From Drosophila persimilis (Eukaryota; Arthropoda; Insecta; Diptera; Drosophilidae), in NCBI RefSeq assembly GCF_003286085.1, contig NW_020825288.1, positions 23,622,001 to 23,686,000 of the forward strand: a stretch of 64,000 nucleotides of DNA, read 5' to 3'. The position numbers were made by a program, and so were the translations under genes. Shown here piece by piece: positions 50,033 to 59,861 of this stretch. The notes under the pieces were generated by a model. The model was not told where the DNA came from. It made no database searches and saw nothing but the letters and a program-made list of their open reading frames with translations. Within the stretch, counting starts at the first letter, position 1, and each line of letters starts with the position of its first letter.

Positions 50033-50757
50033 CTACAGTTCGCTGCGCGCATACTTGGGCTTCAGCTCCTCGATGCGTTTGATAAAGTCAGACTTCTCCA
50101 GGCAGCCATCGCAGCTCTCATCCCAGTCGTTGAGAATCTTTTTCAGGTCGCGCACTTTTAACTTTTTCAGATCCACACTGTTCAGATCGATTTGCTTCTC
50201 TGCAGTTACATTTGTGTATGGGTTAGCTAGTTAATTTCCATACAAGTTTCTGTCTCAGTGGTACATACCATATCGCAGGTCACAGATTTGTGCATCCTTT
50301 TTCTTCAGCTTCTCACACACCTTCTCGGCCGGCATAGACCAGCTCAAGGGTTTGCTCATCTCATTCAAGATTCCAGTAGCCGATTCCTCCAGACCACCTA
50401 GGTAATAGCACTGCATGGAAAAAGCATACGTGTTAGCATACGTGTTCACTAGGCGGAAGAGAACATTGTTTGCCGGCTACTCACGAATCTGTGCTCCTTG
50501 TTCTTTTGTGTCTTGCAGAACTTCTTGAATTCAGTCTCAATTTGCTTGTAGTCGCCCTTAATGGCATCGTCAAGGGATGCAGCAAAGCGCCTAACAGTCT
50601 TGATACACACTAAAAGATTTTGGTTGAAAATCTGTTCCAAAGCATTTACCACTTACGTGGCCAACATACCTTCGCAGTCCTCCTCTTTGAGAGCCAGCGT
50701 TGTCTGTGCGACGCCGGCCAGGAAACAGAGCACAAGCACCAGATGCGTTGTCTTCAT
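50033..50757 (-). CDS. Manf: MANF, mesencephalic astrocyte-derived neurotrophic factor homologue
   Basis: On the minus strand, exons 50757-50670, 50609-50485, 50410-50269 and 50199-50033 give 173 aa, the usual length. A signal peptide (about residues 1-22) precedes the saposin-like N-terminal domain, with Cys pairs (CEVC at 28-31, then FCK, CYYLGG, VCEKLK, QICDLRY). The C-terminal SAP-like domain carries the CDGC motif at 148-151. The end RSEL is a KDEL-like ER-retention signal. MANF is an ER-stress-induced luminal and secreted protein that supports neurons, notably dopaminergic ones. Its promoter side abuts a dispersed repeat with a DRE and motif 6. It is tail to tail with the four-TM gene. 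Confidence 0.97.
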
Positions 50758-50854
50758 TTTGCTGCTATTCTGATTTAATTTATGTCTTTAAACTACAAAT
50801 TCTTTTTATATTTATTTTATGTCGTGTTTTTTTAGAATATATGACTTATCGACT

Positions 50855-50896
50855 TATCGATAAGATATACCGTCTGACCCTCAGAAATATACCGAA
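50855..50896 (-). promoter_or_regulatory. DRE and Ohler motif 6 upstream of Manf
   Basis: TATCGATA (50855-50862) is a perfect DRE core. On the minus strand, TTCGGTATATTT at 50896-50885 is a perfect motif 6. Both lie 100-140 bases upstream of the Manf ATG and at the end of an inverted copy of the dispersed repeat also seen upstream of Serf. DRE plus motif 6 is a known housekeeping promoter combination in Drosophila. Confidence 0.6.
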
Positions 50897-51600
50897 ACAT
50901 ACCGTCTCATTTCAAAAATGTACCGTAAATATACTTACGAATTCAAGTTATATTTTACATATTCGTCGATTTTTATGTTCCGTGGAATATTACCCTCTCT
51001 ATAGAACATTTAGCCATGCCCACATAATTTTATACGTTTGTTGAATCAATTTTCTACTTGACTGGTTTGTTTTAAATACTTGCTTTTATTATATCTTGCG
51101 TAAAAAAAGGTTTTAGCGAAAATGGTCAAACAAATGTAACGTAATAAAACGTAAGAGAAAAATTATTCCAATTGCTCAATCTCTTTATTCCGTTGAATAA
51201 TGATGCCTAACTAAACCATTGGCTCTACCCACATAATTTTAGGCCATTAATGAATACATTTTCTACAAGATTAGCTACTTTTAAGTACTACCATTTGTAT
51301 TTTGACTACAGAAAGGTTTAAACAAAAAAGGTCAACAAAAAAACAGTGGCAACGTAAGTGAGTATCGAATGCGCTGTAAGTTAGTATGAAATGTCATGTC
51401 AACCTGAGTTTGGGCAAAGGTATACCCTTTTTCGTTAATATATATGAAGAAAATCTTTTTCCAAGCTGCATTCAAACGTAATCAATAAAGACCTTGTCTT
51501 AGATTGCATTTTTTTTTACCTATTCATTCATTTGATTAGGGTCTTGTAAATATATCTCGATCCCGATATCCATTCTTGGTTTCTGTAAGAAGACCAAAAC
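50855..51600 (-). repeat. dispersed repeat copies, inverted relative to the 40-kb cluster
   Basis: The reverse complement of 50855-51130 reads like the copy at 40745-41003: a GACCATTTTCGCTAAAACC start, then GCAATAAAAGCAAG-like sequence, a TTATGTGGGCATGGCTAAAT-like phrase and the TTCGGTATATTT end. A second partial copy lies at about 51190-51340. Sequence near 51480-51580 (AATCAATAAAGACC, then ATATATCTCGATCCCGATA) matches the second repeat type near 40370 and 63130. Confidence 0.65.
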
Positions 51601-51653
51601 CTTCAAAATATCAAAAACCTATCAAATACCGGTGGCCTCACCGTTGTTGAAAT

Positions 51654-51875
51654 ATGCAGGTTCGAAATGAACTTTTATCCCAGCTGCAAAATGAGATGAT
51701 TCCAGATCGTAGCGCAGGGGGCCAGCCCAACCCAGTCCGATGGAGTGCTGGTTCCCAATTGTACCATCTGTTTCGAGAGCTGGGACTCGTCTTGGCCCCA
51801 TCTGCATTAGAGAGTATCTTCGGAGTGGAGGGTACCATTGTCCCGTACGCCGCCAGAGTGCTATCGTCTATGTGA
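51654..51875 (+). CDS. possible small gene, 73 aa, unrecognised
   Basis: Single open frame from ATG 51654 to TGA 51875, beginning MQVRNELLSQLQNEMIPD and ending TIVPYAARVLSSM. The composition is that of a soluble, partly helical protein. An AAATAAATAG signal follows about 40 bases after the stop, and an upstream in-frame stop lies just before the ATG. These suggest a compact intronless gene or a retroposed fragment. The opposite strand is also open here but looks less protein-like. No family is recognised. Confidence 0.4.
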   Translation: MQVRNELLSQLQNEMIPDRSAGGQPNPVRWSAGSQLYHLFRELGLVLAPSALESIFGVEGTIVPYAARVLSSM

Positions 51876-52701
51876 CACAGCATATATCATGCCAGCGCAA
51901 CTCTTAACGACCGCCAAAATAAATAGTAAATTAAAGCTAAATATATTTGTAAATAGTCAGATTCATATTTCTTAGAAGTCGAACCATAAAGTAAAACGGC
52001 CGAACTGACAACACTGTATGAGTCACAATGGTCGATACATATCGGATAATACTAATCGAAACGAGTAGCGCCAGAAGTTTAAATTTGAATCAAATTGGAT
52101 TGTCCTCATAGCAACACTGTTGAGAGTCAAAGTAAACAAGTGCTTGCGTTTCTCAGCGGAATGCCGAGAGAAATAAATTTGCCTAACAGGTGTGAGGAAT
52201 CACTCAGCTGCTGTTTGCCGCTCACCGCCTGCAGCGGCTGCTCCCCAAAATATTATTCGCCCCAGCACAGTATTGACTCAGCGAGCGCGATAGCAGGCCA
52301 GACGGAACAGCACCGCACCGCCTCACGGTTTTAAGAAATCTCGTAACGTAACCGGACAAACAAATATGTACTTTGCTTGCGTTCCCAGCCTAAAGTACTT
52401 TACCCGTGACGTCGGTGTGCGATCTTTTACTTGATATCGTTTTTCCCTTAAAATAGCAGCATTTTTGTTAACAACCAAACAGTATTGCCCGAGCCCGCCG
52501 AGTGCTAAGTACTCTGTCAACCAGTACTGGAGTTATAATCCAATTGTTACCGTTAGCAACTGCATTTACGAGGAGCCCAAAGCAAACCACTTGTCAACAA
52601 TTCGCCGAATATAATTTACAATTACACACACCCGCTAAAAATAAACCCTGCAAGGCGTGTCAGAGGCAGAGATTCCGAACACAGAACACAGAACACATAA
52701 A

Positions 52702-54339
52702 ATGCCTGATGTAAAGTTTTTAGCGGTACTGCCCGACAATTCCAATGCTTCGGTAACAAAGCTAACCATCAAAGGCACCCTGCTCCAGCAACCTCAGCAG
52801 TAAGTCCAACCTTAGTCCAAGTCCTTAGGTGCTTAAGAAAATCGATTAGCAATTTCCTGCCCCAAGGTACGGAAACTTGCTCTTTGCGTGCAGAATTTTA
52901 ATATTCTCGGGAATGTGGTACATAACATATTTGACCCGATTAGAGTGAAAATTCTAACGAACTCGCGGACGATTTATGGCGCACACATGAAACAAACAAA
53001 TGGGGTACAAAATTTAGAGATTCTTATAATTACCAAATACCAAAGGTAAATTATGAGTTTATGATCTAATGAGGCGATAAGCAGATGGTAGAAAATCAGT
53101 TCAACACGTACGTATGCAGTTATACAGTTCAACTTACGAGTAAACTGGACTCGGCTGGATATTGCTGTATCAATTCCACAATCAATGACATCATCAACAC
53201 AAAATTAAAGCAGACACGCGCAACAGAATGGCTGAAGATGCCGGCCCGGCAAAGAAGACAACAGCAAAGAACAATCTGAAAATGAAAACAGAGCCAACAA
53301 AAAGAAACGAGCAAATCATTGAAACAATCATCGGTGTGGGCTAAGCAAATGATGTCAATAAATCAGAATACCATTTGATCTGTTACAACACAATGGATTC
53401 CGGGTTCTTGATTGGCCCAACTACAAGATAATGGGAAAACCAAGAGACCTTGAGTTCCTTATCTCTTGCCTCCCCATCGATAACATGCCGCTGATAGCCC
53501 CCAGAAATGTGTCATACAAATTATATATTGTACTATTTGCTTGTAAGGTGTGTTTACTTAGATAAGAATTCTGGCATACCAGGAACTTCGAACACAAAGT
53601 GACTAAGAAAGATTTCCAAATGACAATCCGTCAAACATCCCAATTCCGTTCCTTGAATGCTTGGCACGTTTTTCGCACCCACTCAGCCATGACGACGGGT
53701 CTGTGGCGGTCCGGTCCCCAAAAACTTGCCAAACCGCCATGTGCCATAGGAACATACATAGGTATTTAGTGACTAAGTAAGCAGCTTGGAGACGGGGTCA
53801 AATGTACAGATGGCGACGTCATTATCATACATGTGAGAGATATAAACAAATGATTTGTTAAATCAATTTTTCGCTTTGTCTCTTCCCTCCTCTCCATCTC
53901 TCTCTACAGATTCTCGGTGAACTTTGTGAACAGTCCAGTCTGTACAGACAACATCACATATCACTTCAAAGTGGTGATCCCCACACAGACGATCATCGAG
54001 AACTACAAGCGGAACGGGGAGTGGAGCAGCCTGCAGCAGGAGCACTACCTGAACATATTCGATGGTACAGGCGGGAGTGATAAGACTCTGACCCAAAGCT
54101 TTGCCAGTATTATGAACGAGATTGATGAGGCGTTCCAACTTTCATCCACAGAATCAACCTTTCGCCTAGAGTTTACATTCGATTATGATAATTCCACAAT
54201 GATCGTCTACCAGGTCAGGGAAACGGGTCACAATTTCATAAGCAAATACGAGACGCTCTTCTCGCTCTCCGAAATCCAGGCGATTCAGGTGTGGGGAGAT
54301 GTGCAAAAGGTCAATCAGTTTGCCCTCAGCTATGATTGA
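52702..54339 (+). CDS. galectin-fold protein, 175 aa, degenerate sugar site
   Basis: Exon 1 (52702-52799) begins MPDVKFLAVLPDNSNAS. It joins after a 1.1-kb intron to exon 2 (53910-54339), in phase. Exon 2 reads like a galectin beta-sandwich: FSVNFVNSPVCTDNITYHFK, then a central NYKRNGEWSSLQ, then FRLEFTFDYDNSTMIVYQ, and a final strand SLSEIQAIQVWGDVQ, matching the usual 'F-x-I-x-F ... Y-x-V ... I-x-x-I-x-V-x-G-D' pattern. The canonical galactose-binding H-x-N-P-R motif is replaced by YHFKVVIP. The usual W-G-x-E-x-R is only partly kept (GEWSSLQQEH). There is no signal peptide, as expected for galectins. It probably does not bind lactose-type sugars, which is inference. Confidence 0.8.
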
Positions 54340-55906
54340 TACAGGGACAGATCAGACCCCCAAGGTAGCCATCTATTTTTGGTGCACTTGCACCCTATTT
54401 AAATGCATTTGATCGCTTCGGCTTGGATTCGGTTTCGGGCACCCTTTAGTCCTAACATTGCACTGCACGACCTAATTATTTACAATTACCAGTAGTTCTA
54501 GTTCTAGTATTATTTTGTTGGCGCTTCCATCAACATTTGGTTTGCAGTAGAGGTGGACATTTTTCATGCGACTCACGATCTTTGCTGCTTTCACGCACCT
54601 ACCACACAATCTTCCCTTCTCTCTGATTTCTAAGCCTACCAATTATGATCTTTTCATTAAATTATTTTACACTTGTTACGGATTATTTGTGACCTGTTCA
54701 CGAGCGTTGCAGGTCACATTCAGGTCATTCACGCTCACGTCATCTCGTGCGTGTCAACATTGATTGTCTGGCGCCTGAAAGTATGTTATGTTCTCCCCCC
54801 TTGTGATGTCATTGCAACCGATATCTCAGTAGCTGCTCTGTTCTGTTCAGTTATGCTCGTTCTTCCCCAGTATTTAGTAGCCCTATTTTTGATAAATGTT
54901 AAGACCAAAGATTTGTATGTTCAAATATATTTATGCTTGCTGTAGTCTTCCATCTAGTTATTAGCATTTATTTGTAAGCTTTTTCCATGTAATTCCTCAC
55001 ACAAGCACATACCATACCATACCATACCATGCCAGACCATACCAAGTATTAAACATCACCATGACAAATGCATCTTCTTTGATTCAATTAAATGCGTAAA
55101 CACACAACAGATTCATGGGAAATGGTTTTCTTTATTCTTAATGATTCGGATGTGGATATATTGGCTTGCTTTTGTTATTCGTTTCGTTTGCTGTTCGTTC
55201 GCATGTTAGAATTAAAATTACGAGCTCTTGCGAAATAGTTTCCATCCATGCAGCAGATCTCTGGCCTGGCCAATGGAACTAACATTATAAAATTCGTATT
55301 TTCAGTCGAACGAATCTTACCAAAAATATTCACGTAAACATTGGGGCCTGCCTCAGCCCCAGCCCAGGCCCGCCTGCCATCATCTGCTTTATAGCGCACC
55401 TGCACAAACTGAAGGCTCCAGTGTGCAATACCAAATGAAATATACATAACAGTTTTTATCCATAAATTATATATTTTATGTATTTATTTTCTCACACATC
55501 TTCCTTTCACCCAAAAAAGGTATTTTTACATTCATTTGTTTACAGCTTTTACGAGTACATAGATCGATAAATATTTACAAAGCCTTACAATACTATATAT
55601 CGTAAGATCGGGGAGTTACATACAGTCGAGGGGGTGTTTATGATATAGGGGGTTCATTAGAATAAATTTGGTGGAATATCGAGAGCACAGTTCACTGGAA
55701 AGTAAAGTAATCATAATAAAAGCAATACGTTAAAAGGAAATTAAAAAAAAGAAATATTGCACCAAAAGGAAGGGGCAGAGTTTGCCCAAGTCTTATGAAA
55801 TACAATTACAAATAATATGGTAAGGAACTGATGACCAGCAGTCAGATTAAACCAAACTGACTGAACCAAAGGACTAGTACGATCTAAGTTTCGTTTTGTT
55901 GACAGT
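54340..55906. other. 3' UTRs of converging galectin-fold and ZAD genes
   Basis: Non-coding region between two tail-to-tail genes. It contains an ACCAT/ATACC repeat (55010-55045). On the minus strand a TTTATT (AATAAA) at 55483-55488 could end the zinc-finger transcript. A minus-strand open frame at 55447-55175 (start MYISFGIAHWSLQFVQVR) has a donor-like G|GTAAGA and could be a tiny gene, but support is weak. Confidence 0.4.
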
Positions 55907-58900
55907 CTACTTTTTACAAACTAAATGGTTAGCGGTCGAGCTGGGAAAGTTGGGGAAGCCCAGCTGAACATAGTTCAGAGATGAGGGCATATTTGAGTCG
56001 GGGGCCTGGGTAATAGTTATGGTATTCCCAGCGTGATCCTGGGTGGTGACCACATGCATTATTTGAGTCTGATGCGGTTGAGCCGGAGTTTGCTTTTGCT
56101 GCTGCGAAGTTTGCTGTTTGATTTCAAATGTAAGATCCTGCGAAAGATAGGTTACTCGTGAGAGATTGGAGTTTTTTAAACTGTCGGAAGAACCAACCTT
56201 TGACGAAGCTTGGCCATTGCTTCGCACTGTCGTGGAGGAAGTAACAGTAGAAACAGGAGCTGTCCGTGGCTTCTTGTGCATTTCCCGATGCTTCTCGTAG
56301 TGCAGCTTGGTGGCAAAGTTCTTATTGCAAACATCGCAGCAGTACAGGGTCTCGTTCGTAGGATGTGTGTGGATCCTGTTAAAAAAGGCCATTAAAATTT
56401 AAGCTCAAACTATACAATTTGTGGACCCACCTCATATGCTTGCTCAAATTGTCCTTTCGGGAGAAGGGCTTTTTACAAGCCTCGCATGTAAAGAGCTTCT
56501 TGCCCGAATGGGAGATCAGATGCCGCGACAAGTGCTCCTTGCGACTGAAGGCTTTGTCGCACTGCTCTTCGGTGCATTTGTAGGGACGCAGGCCTGCGTG
56601 CAGCTTTATATGCTGGACGAGATGCTCCCTCTTCTTGAACTCGCGATTGCACTTGGGGCAGGTCAGACCGGGAGGAGGCGCATCCGGAGACTTACCAGGC
56701 GCTGGGCAGATGGGCAGCGGCGGGCGTTGAATTTTTGATATCGGCGCTTGCTTCTCTTGTCTCTCCATCATTATTTTCTTGTGTTGCACTGCTATCGAAG
56801 GAGGGTGCGTTGGAGAAGGTTCAAGAGTCGGTTTATGAATTGCAGTGGCCGGAGATGGAGCTGGAGCAGGAGCTGGAATAGATGGTTTGGGGAGGTTCGT
56901 TTGGTTTACAGTTTGCGCGGGGATTCGACTGATTGTTATGTTCTGTTTGTTAAGAAGCGGCATATTCGAGGGAGCCTGCACTGGCTGCGGCTTGGCCACC
57001 TTGGTGATGGTTGTATTCGAGGAAAGTCGCTGCAAGGCAGCCGGATTGGACGCTGTGGTTGTTGGCGAGGGATCCACAGGCGGCAGTTGTTTCACCTGGG
57101 CCATCACGCGCTTAAGCTCTGCAGTGCGAACAGGCGATTGTTGCTGGGATACAGATGATGACGTTGGCGAAGTATTCTTTTTGGGGTTTACTGCTTGTTG
57201 CTGTAGATGCTGCTGCTGCGGGTGCATTTGCCTTTGTCTGGGCGATGGAATCGTAAAGGTCGGCTCATCTTTGATGTTCTTGGCCATGGTCGATACGGCG
57301 GGGACATTTCTTATCAGCAACTGCGGAGTTGTAGCATTCGACGGAGGCGATCTGATGATCTGCTGAGATGTCACTGTCGCTGTGTGTGATGAAAGTTGCG
57401 GATGTTTCGGCTGCTGAAACGTCTGCTGCGATTGTTGTTGTGGAGGCTGGGGCGAAATGAAAATGTTCTGAAATTGTCCGGTAGACGAGACTGCTGGGGT
57501 GGCGCCCTGGTAATTGTTTGCATTGCCCAAGGTCTGCGGCGTCAGCTGTAGTGTGGCTGGAATGGACGTGGGCGTCAACTCCATGATTGGCTGACCATCG
57601 GCGGTGGCCAGCTGTGGCTGCAGTTTCATCTGTACCTGGTAAGTGGTGGGCAGCACCAGATTTTTGGTATCAATGTGCGCCACTATCTGTTGATCGGAGT
57701 TCTCGTCGCGAATAGTTATGGGCAGGAAACATTTGTTGGGCGACAGAATATTTCCTGCCCCTGCATTCGTGCCCGTCTGCGGGCTAGACAGGCTGGAGAG
57801 CAAAGCTGTGGCATTCAACTGCGTTTGCCCCGCAGCTGCTGTACCTGCTCCCCCAACGGGCATTAACTGCAGCTGCAACTGGGGTTGGGCTCCAGCAAAC
57901 TGAGGGAGCGATGTGGTAAATTGGGGTCCAGCTGGCGCGGATTGCACAAAATTGAGCTTTGGTGACTTGTTTTCGCTCGGACTTGAGCCGTCCTCTGATG
58001 CCGAGAACTGAGTGTTGGCCGCCAATAGACTGGTAAGCTGTTGGATCTGTTGCTGCAGCTGGAGTTGTTGTATCTGCTGCCAGATGGACTGCTCGCTTAG
58101 CATTGGCTGTAATTGCATCTGTGGAGTGGTGGCTGTATTTCTCATAGTTTGTGGCTGCAGAGGCGGCGGCTGTGAAGTCGGTGTCACCGACTGCTGTTGT
58201 GGCTTACTAGGGACTGCGGCAACGGGAACACTACTGGGGTCCTTCTTGCCCAAGGGAGTTATTTTGATCTCTGGCTTTAGACGTATAAACTCCTCCAAGA
58301 CACTGTTTTCGGGATGGACATGGAACCTTTGTTATTTCAATTGGTGGCAAATGATTCCATTACTCACGATTGCTTGTCCGACTTGGGCTGGACCGGAGGC
58401 GGGGGCGCCTGTTGCAGAGTGTTGTCCACCGTGATGGTAAATTGCTGCTGGGGTTGCATGCCCACCGCCTGGATAATACTGCTGAGCAGATTATTGGATT
58501 GACTGCTGCTGCTACTGGCTGGAGTGGACTGTACTGAGCTGCTGCCCACCACGCTGAGACTCTTGCCTGTGTCGTCGATGGCATCTTTGATGTAGAGCTT
58601 GTCGTTGTGGCTCTGGATCGGGGGAATGTTCAGGCAGTCGTTGAGCATCGTCTGGGTCTTCTTGCAAGTGTGGCGCAGGGCATGAATCTGCTCCACTTGC
58701 TGCACGCACTGGCCGCAAACCACCTTGGGCAGCCGATCCTTTTCGTCAATCTGAAAACTCCAAAGTGAATACCTGCTGCGCAAAGACCAAGGCAACCACC
58801 CACTCACCTGCAAGGACAGGCATTCGTATATCTTTGAGCTCAGATTCTTGGCGCGTCCCTCGGCCGAGAATACGTTGGTGTTCTGGTCACTGCTGTCTGT

Positions 58901-58960
58901 ACAGATGCGACACAGGTCGTAGTAGTTGATACACCGCACATTGCTATTCGAGTTGGCCAT
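55907..58960 (-). CDS. ZAD and C2H2 zinc-finger transcription factor, 958 aa
   Basis: On the minus strand, exons 58960-58808, 58750-58368, 58302-56431 and 56375-55907 join in phase. The N-terminus is a ZAD: YYDLCRICTDSS, then KIYECLSLQ joined across an intron to KVVCGQCVQQVEQIHALRHT, giving the CxxC ... CxxC zinc site. A long Gln/Pro/Thr-rich activation-type region fills about residues 120-830. Four C2H2 fingers follow: CPKCNREFKKREHLVQH, YKCTEEQCDKAFSRKEHLSR, FTCEACKKPFSRKDNLSKH and YCCDVCNKNFATKLHYEKH. ZAD proteins dimerise through the ZAD and bind DNA in the nucleus, many as insulator or promoter factors. Intron 1 (57 nt) is open and a multiple of three. A possible optional 60-nt intron lies in the last exon. 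The specific member is not identified. Confidence 0.9.
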
Positions 58961-59087
58961 CTTTCCCGCCGACTGACAAGACTGCGCTTGCTTTAAGGTA
59001 GGTAAAGAATGTTTATTTTATTGCACATGCAAATATTTGTTGTTTTTTTTTCTGTCTGCTGCGACGCTCTATTGTTAGTGATGGTAC

Positions 59088-59095
59088 TATCGATA
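59088..59095 (-). promoter_or_regulatory. DRE upstream of the ZAD gene
   Basis: A perfect TATCGATA lies 128 bases upstream of the ZAD start codon (58960, minus strand). DREF and BEAF-32 bind this motif in fly housekeeping promoters. Confidence 0.55.
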
Positions 59096-59169
59096 CCACT
59101 ATTTATCAATGTCGTATATATATATACGTTACCGCCAAATTTGTCCCGCTTATCGTTTGTCATCTCAGG

Positions 59170-59330
59170 CTGCAATGAATGCAGAATATGTTTTAAAGCT
59201 ATTCTGAAGAAACTCTTCAGTTTCTTGGAGAACAGAACCCATACAAATGTTTTGTTGCCGATGTCATAGCTGAATACACACCTACGTTTTTACAAAATCA
59301 TGTAGTAAAATATGTAGTTAGCGCAAAGTT
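59170..59330 (+). pseudogene. possible broken ZAD-type zinc-finger fragment
   Basis: After an acceptor-like GTCATCTCAG the frame reads GCNECRICFKAILKKLFSFL then ENRTHTNVL, which looks like the first half of a ZAD (C-x2-C, then LF). It soon meets a stop. A one-base frame shift continues as VADVIAEYTPTFLQNH, again ZAD-like in tone. No second CxxC pair is visible. The fragment is divergent from the intact ZAD gene and 200 bases from its start. A chance resemblance is possible. Confidence 0.25.
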
Positions 59331-59545
59331 ACGATGTAAAAAAAGGACATTTTTGTTGACCAAATATGTTTAAAGCTTATTTTACAAGAAAACTAGTAAA
59401 AGGTGGTCCCTAAAGCTAGCCAGTCTTGTAGGGAAATCGATTCATCAATCGGATAAAAATATTTTTTAAGGGCTGAGAGTCCTAGCTAGATAGTACTTTT
59501 TAGCCGAATATCAAAATGGAGGAATATGATTTCCGATCATAGACA
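59330..59545 (+). repeat. dispersed repeat copy between ZAD and SF2 genes
   Basis: Shares the phrases AAAAAAGGACATTTTTGTTG, AGCCAGTCTTGTAGG, ATTCATCAATCGGATAAAA, AGAGTCCTAGCTAG and GAGGAATATG with the copies in the 40-kb cluster. It lacks the motif-6 end. It sits between the DRE on the ZAD side and motif 1 on the SF2 side. Confidence 0.6.
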
Positions 59546-59748
59546 GAAAACAATTAACCCATTGTCTACCAGTGAGTATTTCAATACACTCTACGAAAAC
59601 TATGAATCTTGTGAGATATCGTAGTCATTTTTTTAAAGTAAAGATGAAAGTGGAATTATTGTCATTATTTTCTGCTGCTTAACTCAAGTTGTTCACCGGT
59701 TTATATAGAGGGGGCTTAAATGGGCTAGGTTGGATTTTTCCATCGTGT

Positions 59749-59759
59749 CGGTCACACTA
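59749..59759 (+). promoter_or_regulatory. Ohler motif 1 upstream of SF2
   Basis: CGGTCACACTA is a perfect match to motif 1 (YGGTCACACTR), the M1BP-bound core-promoter element of constitutive fly genes. It lies 103 bases before the SF2 start codon, and transcription probably starts close by. Confidence 0.65.
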
Positions 59760-59861
59760 ATCTCGACGTCGGCCATCTTAAAAGTGAAAAAAATTTATTC
59801 TGAAAAAATCAGTAAAATTGTAATTATTTCTAAGTTCTGCACGTAAATAAATAACAAAAGT

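Noticed and set aside
55175..55447. Minus-strand 90-aa ORF starting MYISFGIAHWSLQF with a donor-like site
   Set aside because: Mildly protein-like, but no family is recognised and the possible splice join is arbitrary; more likely the 3' flank of the ZAD gene.
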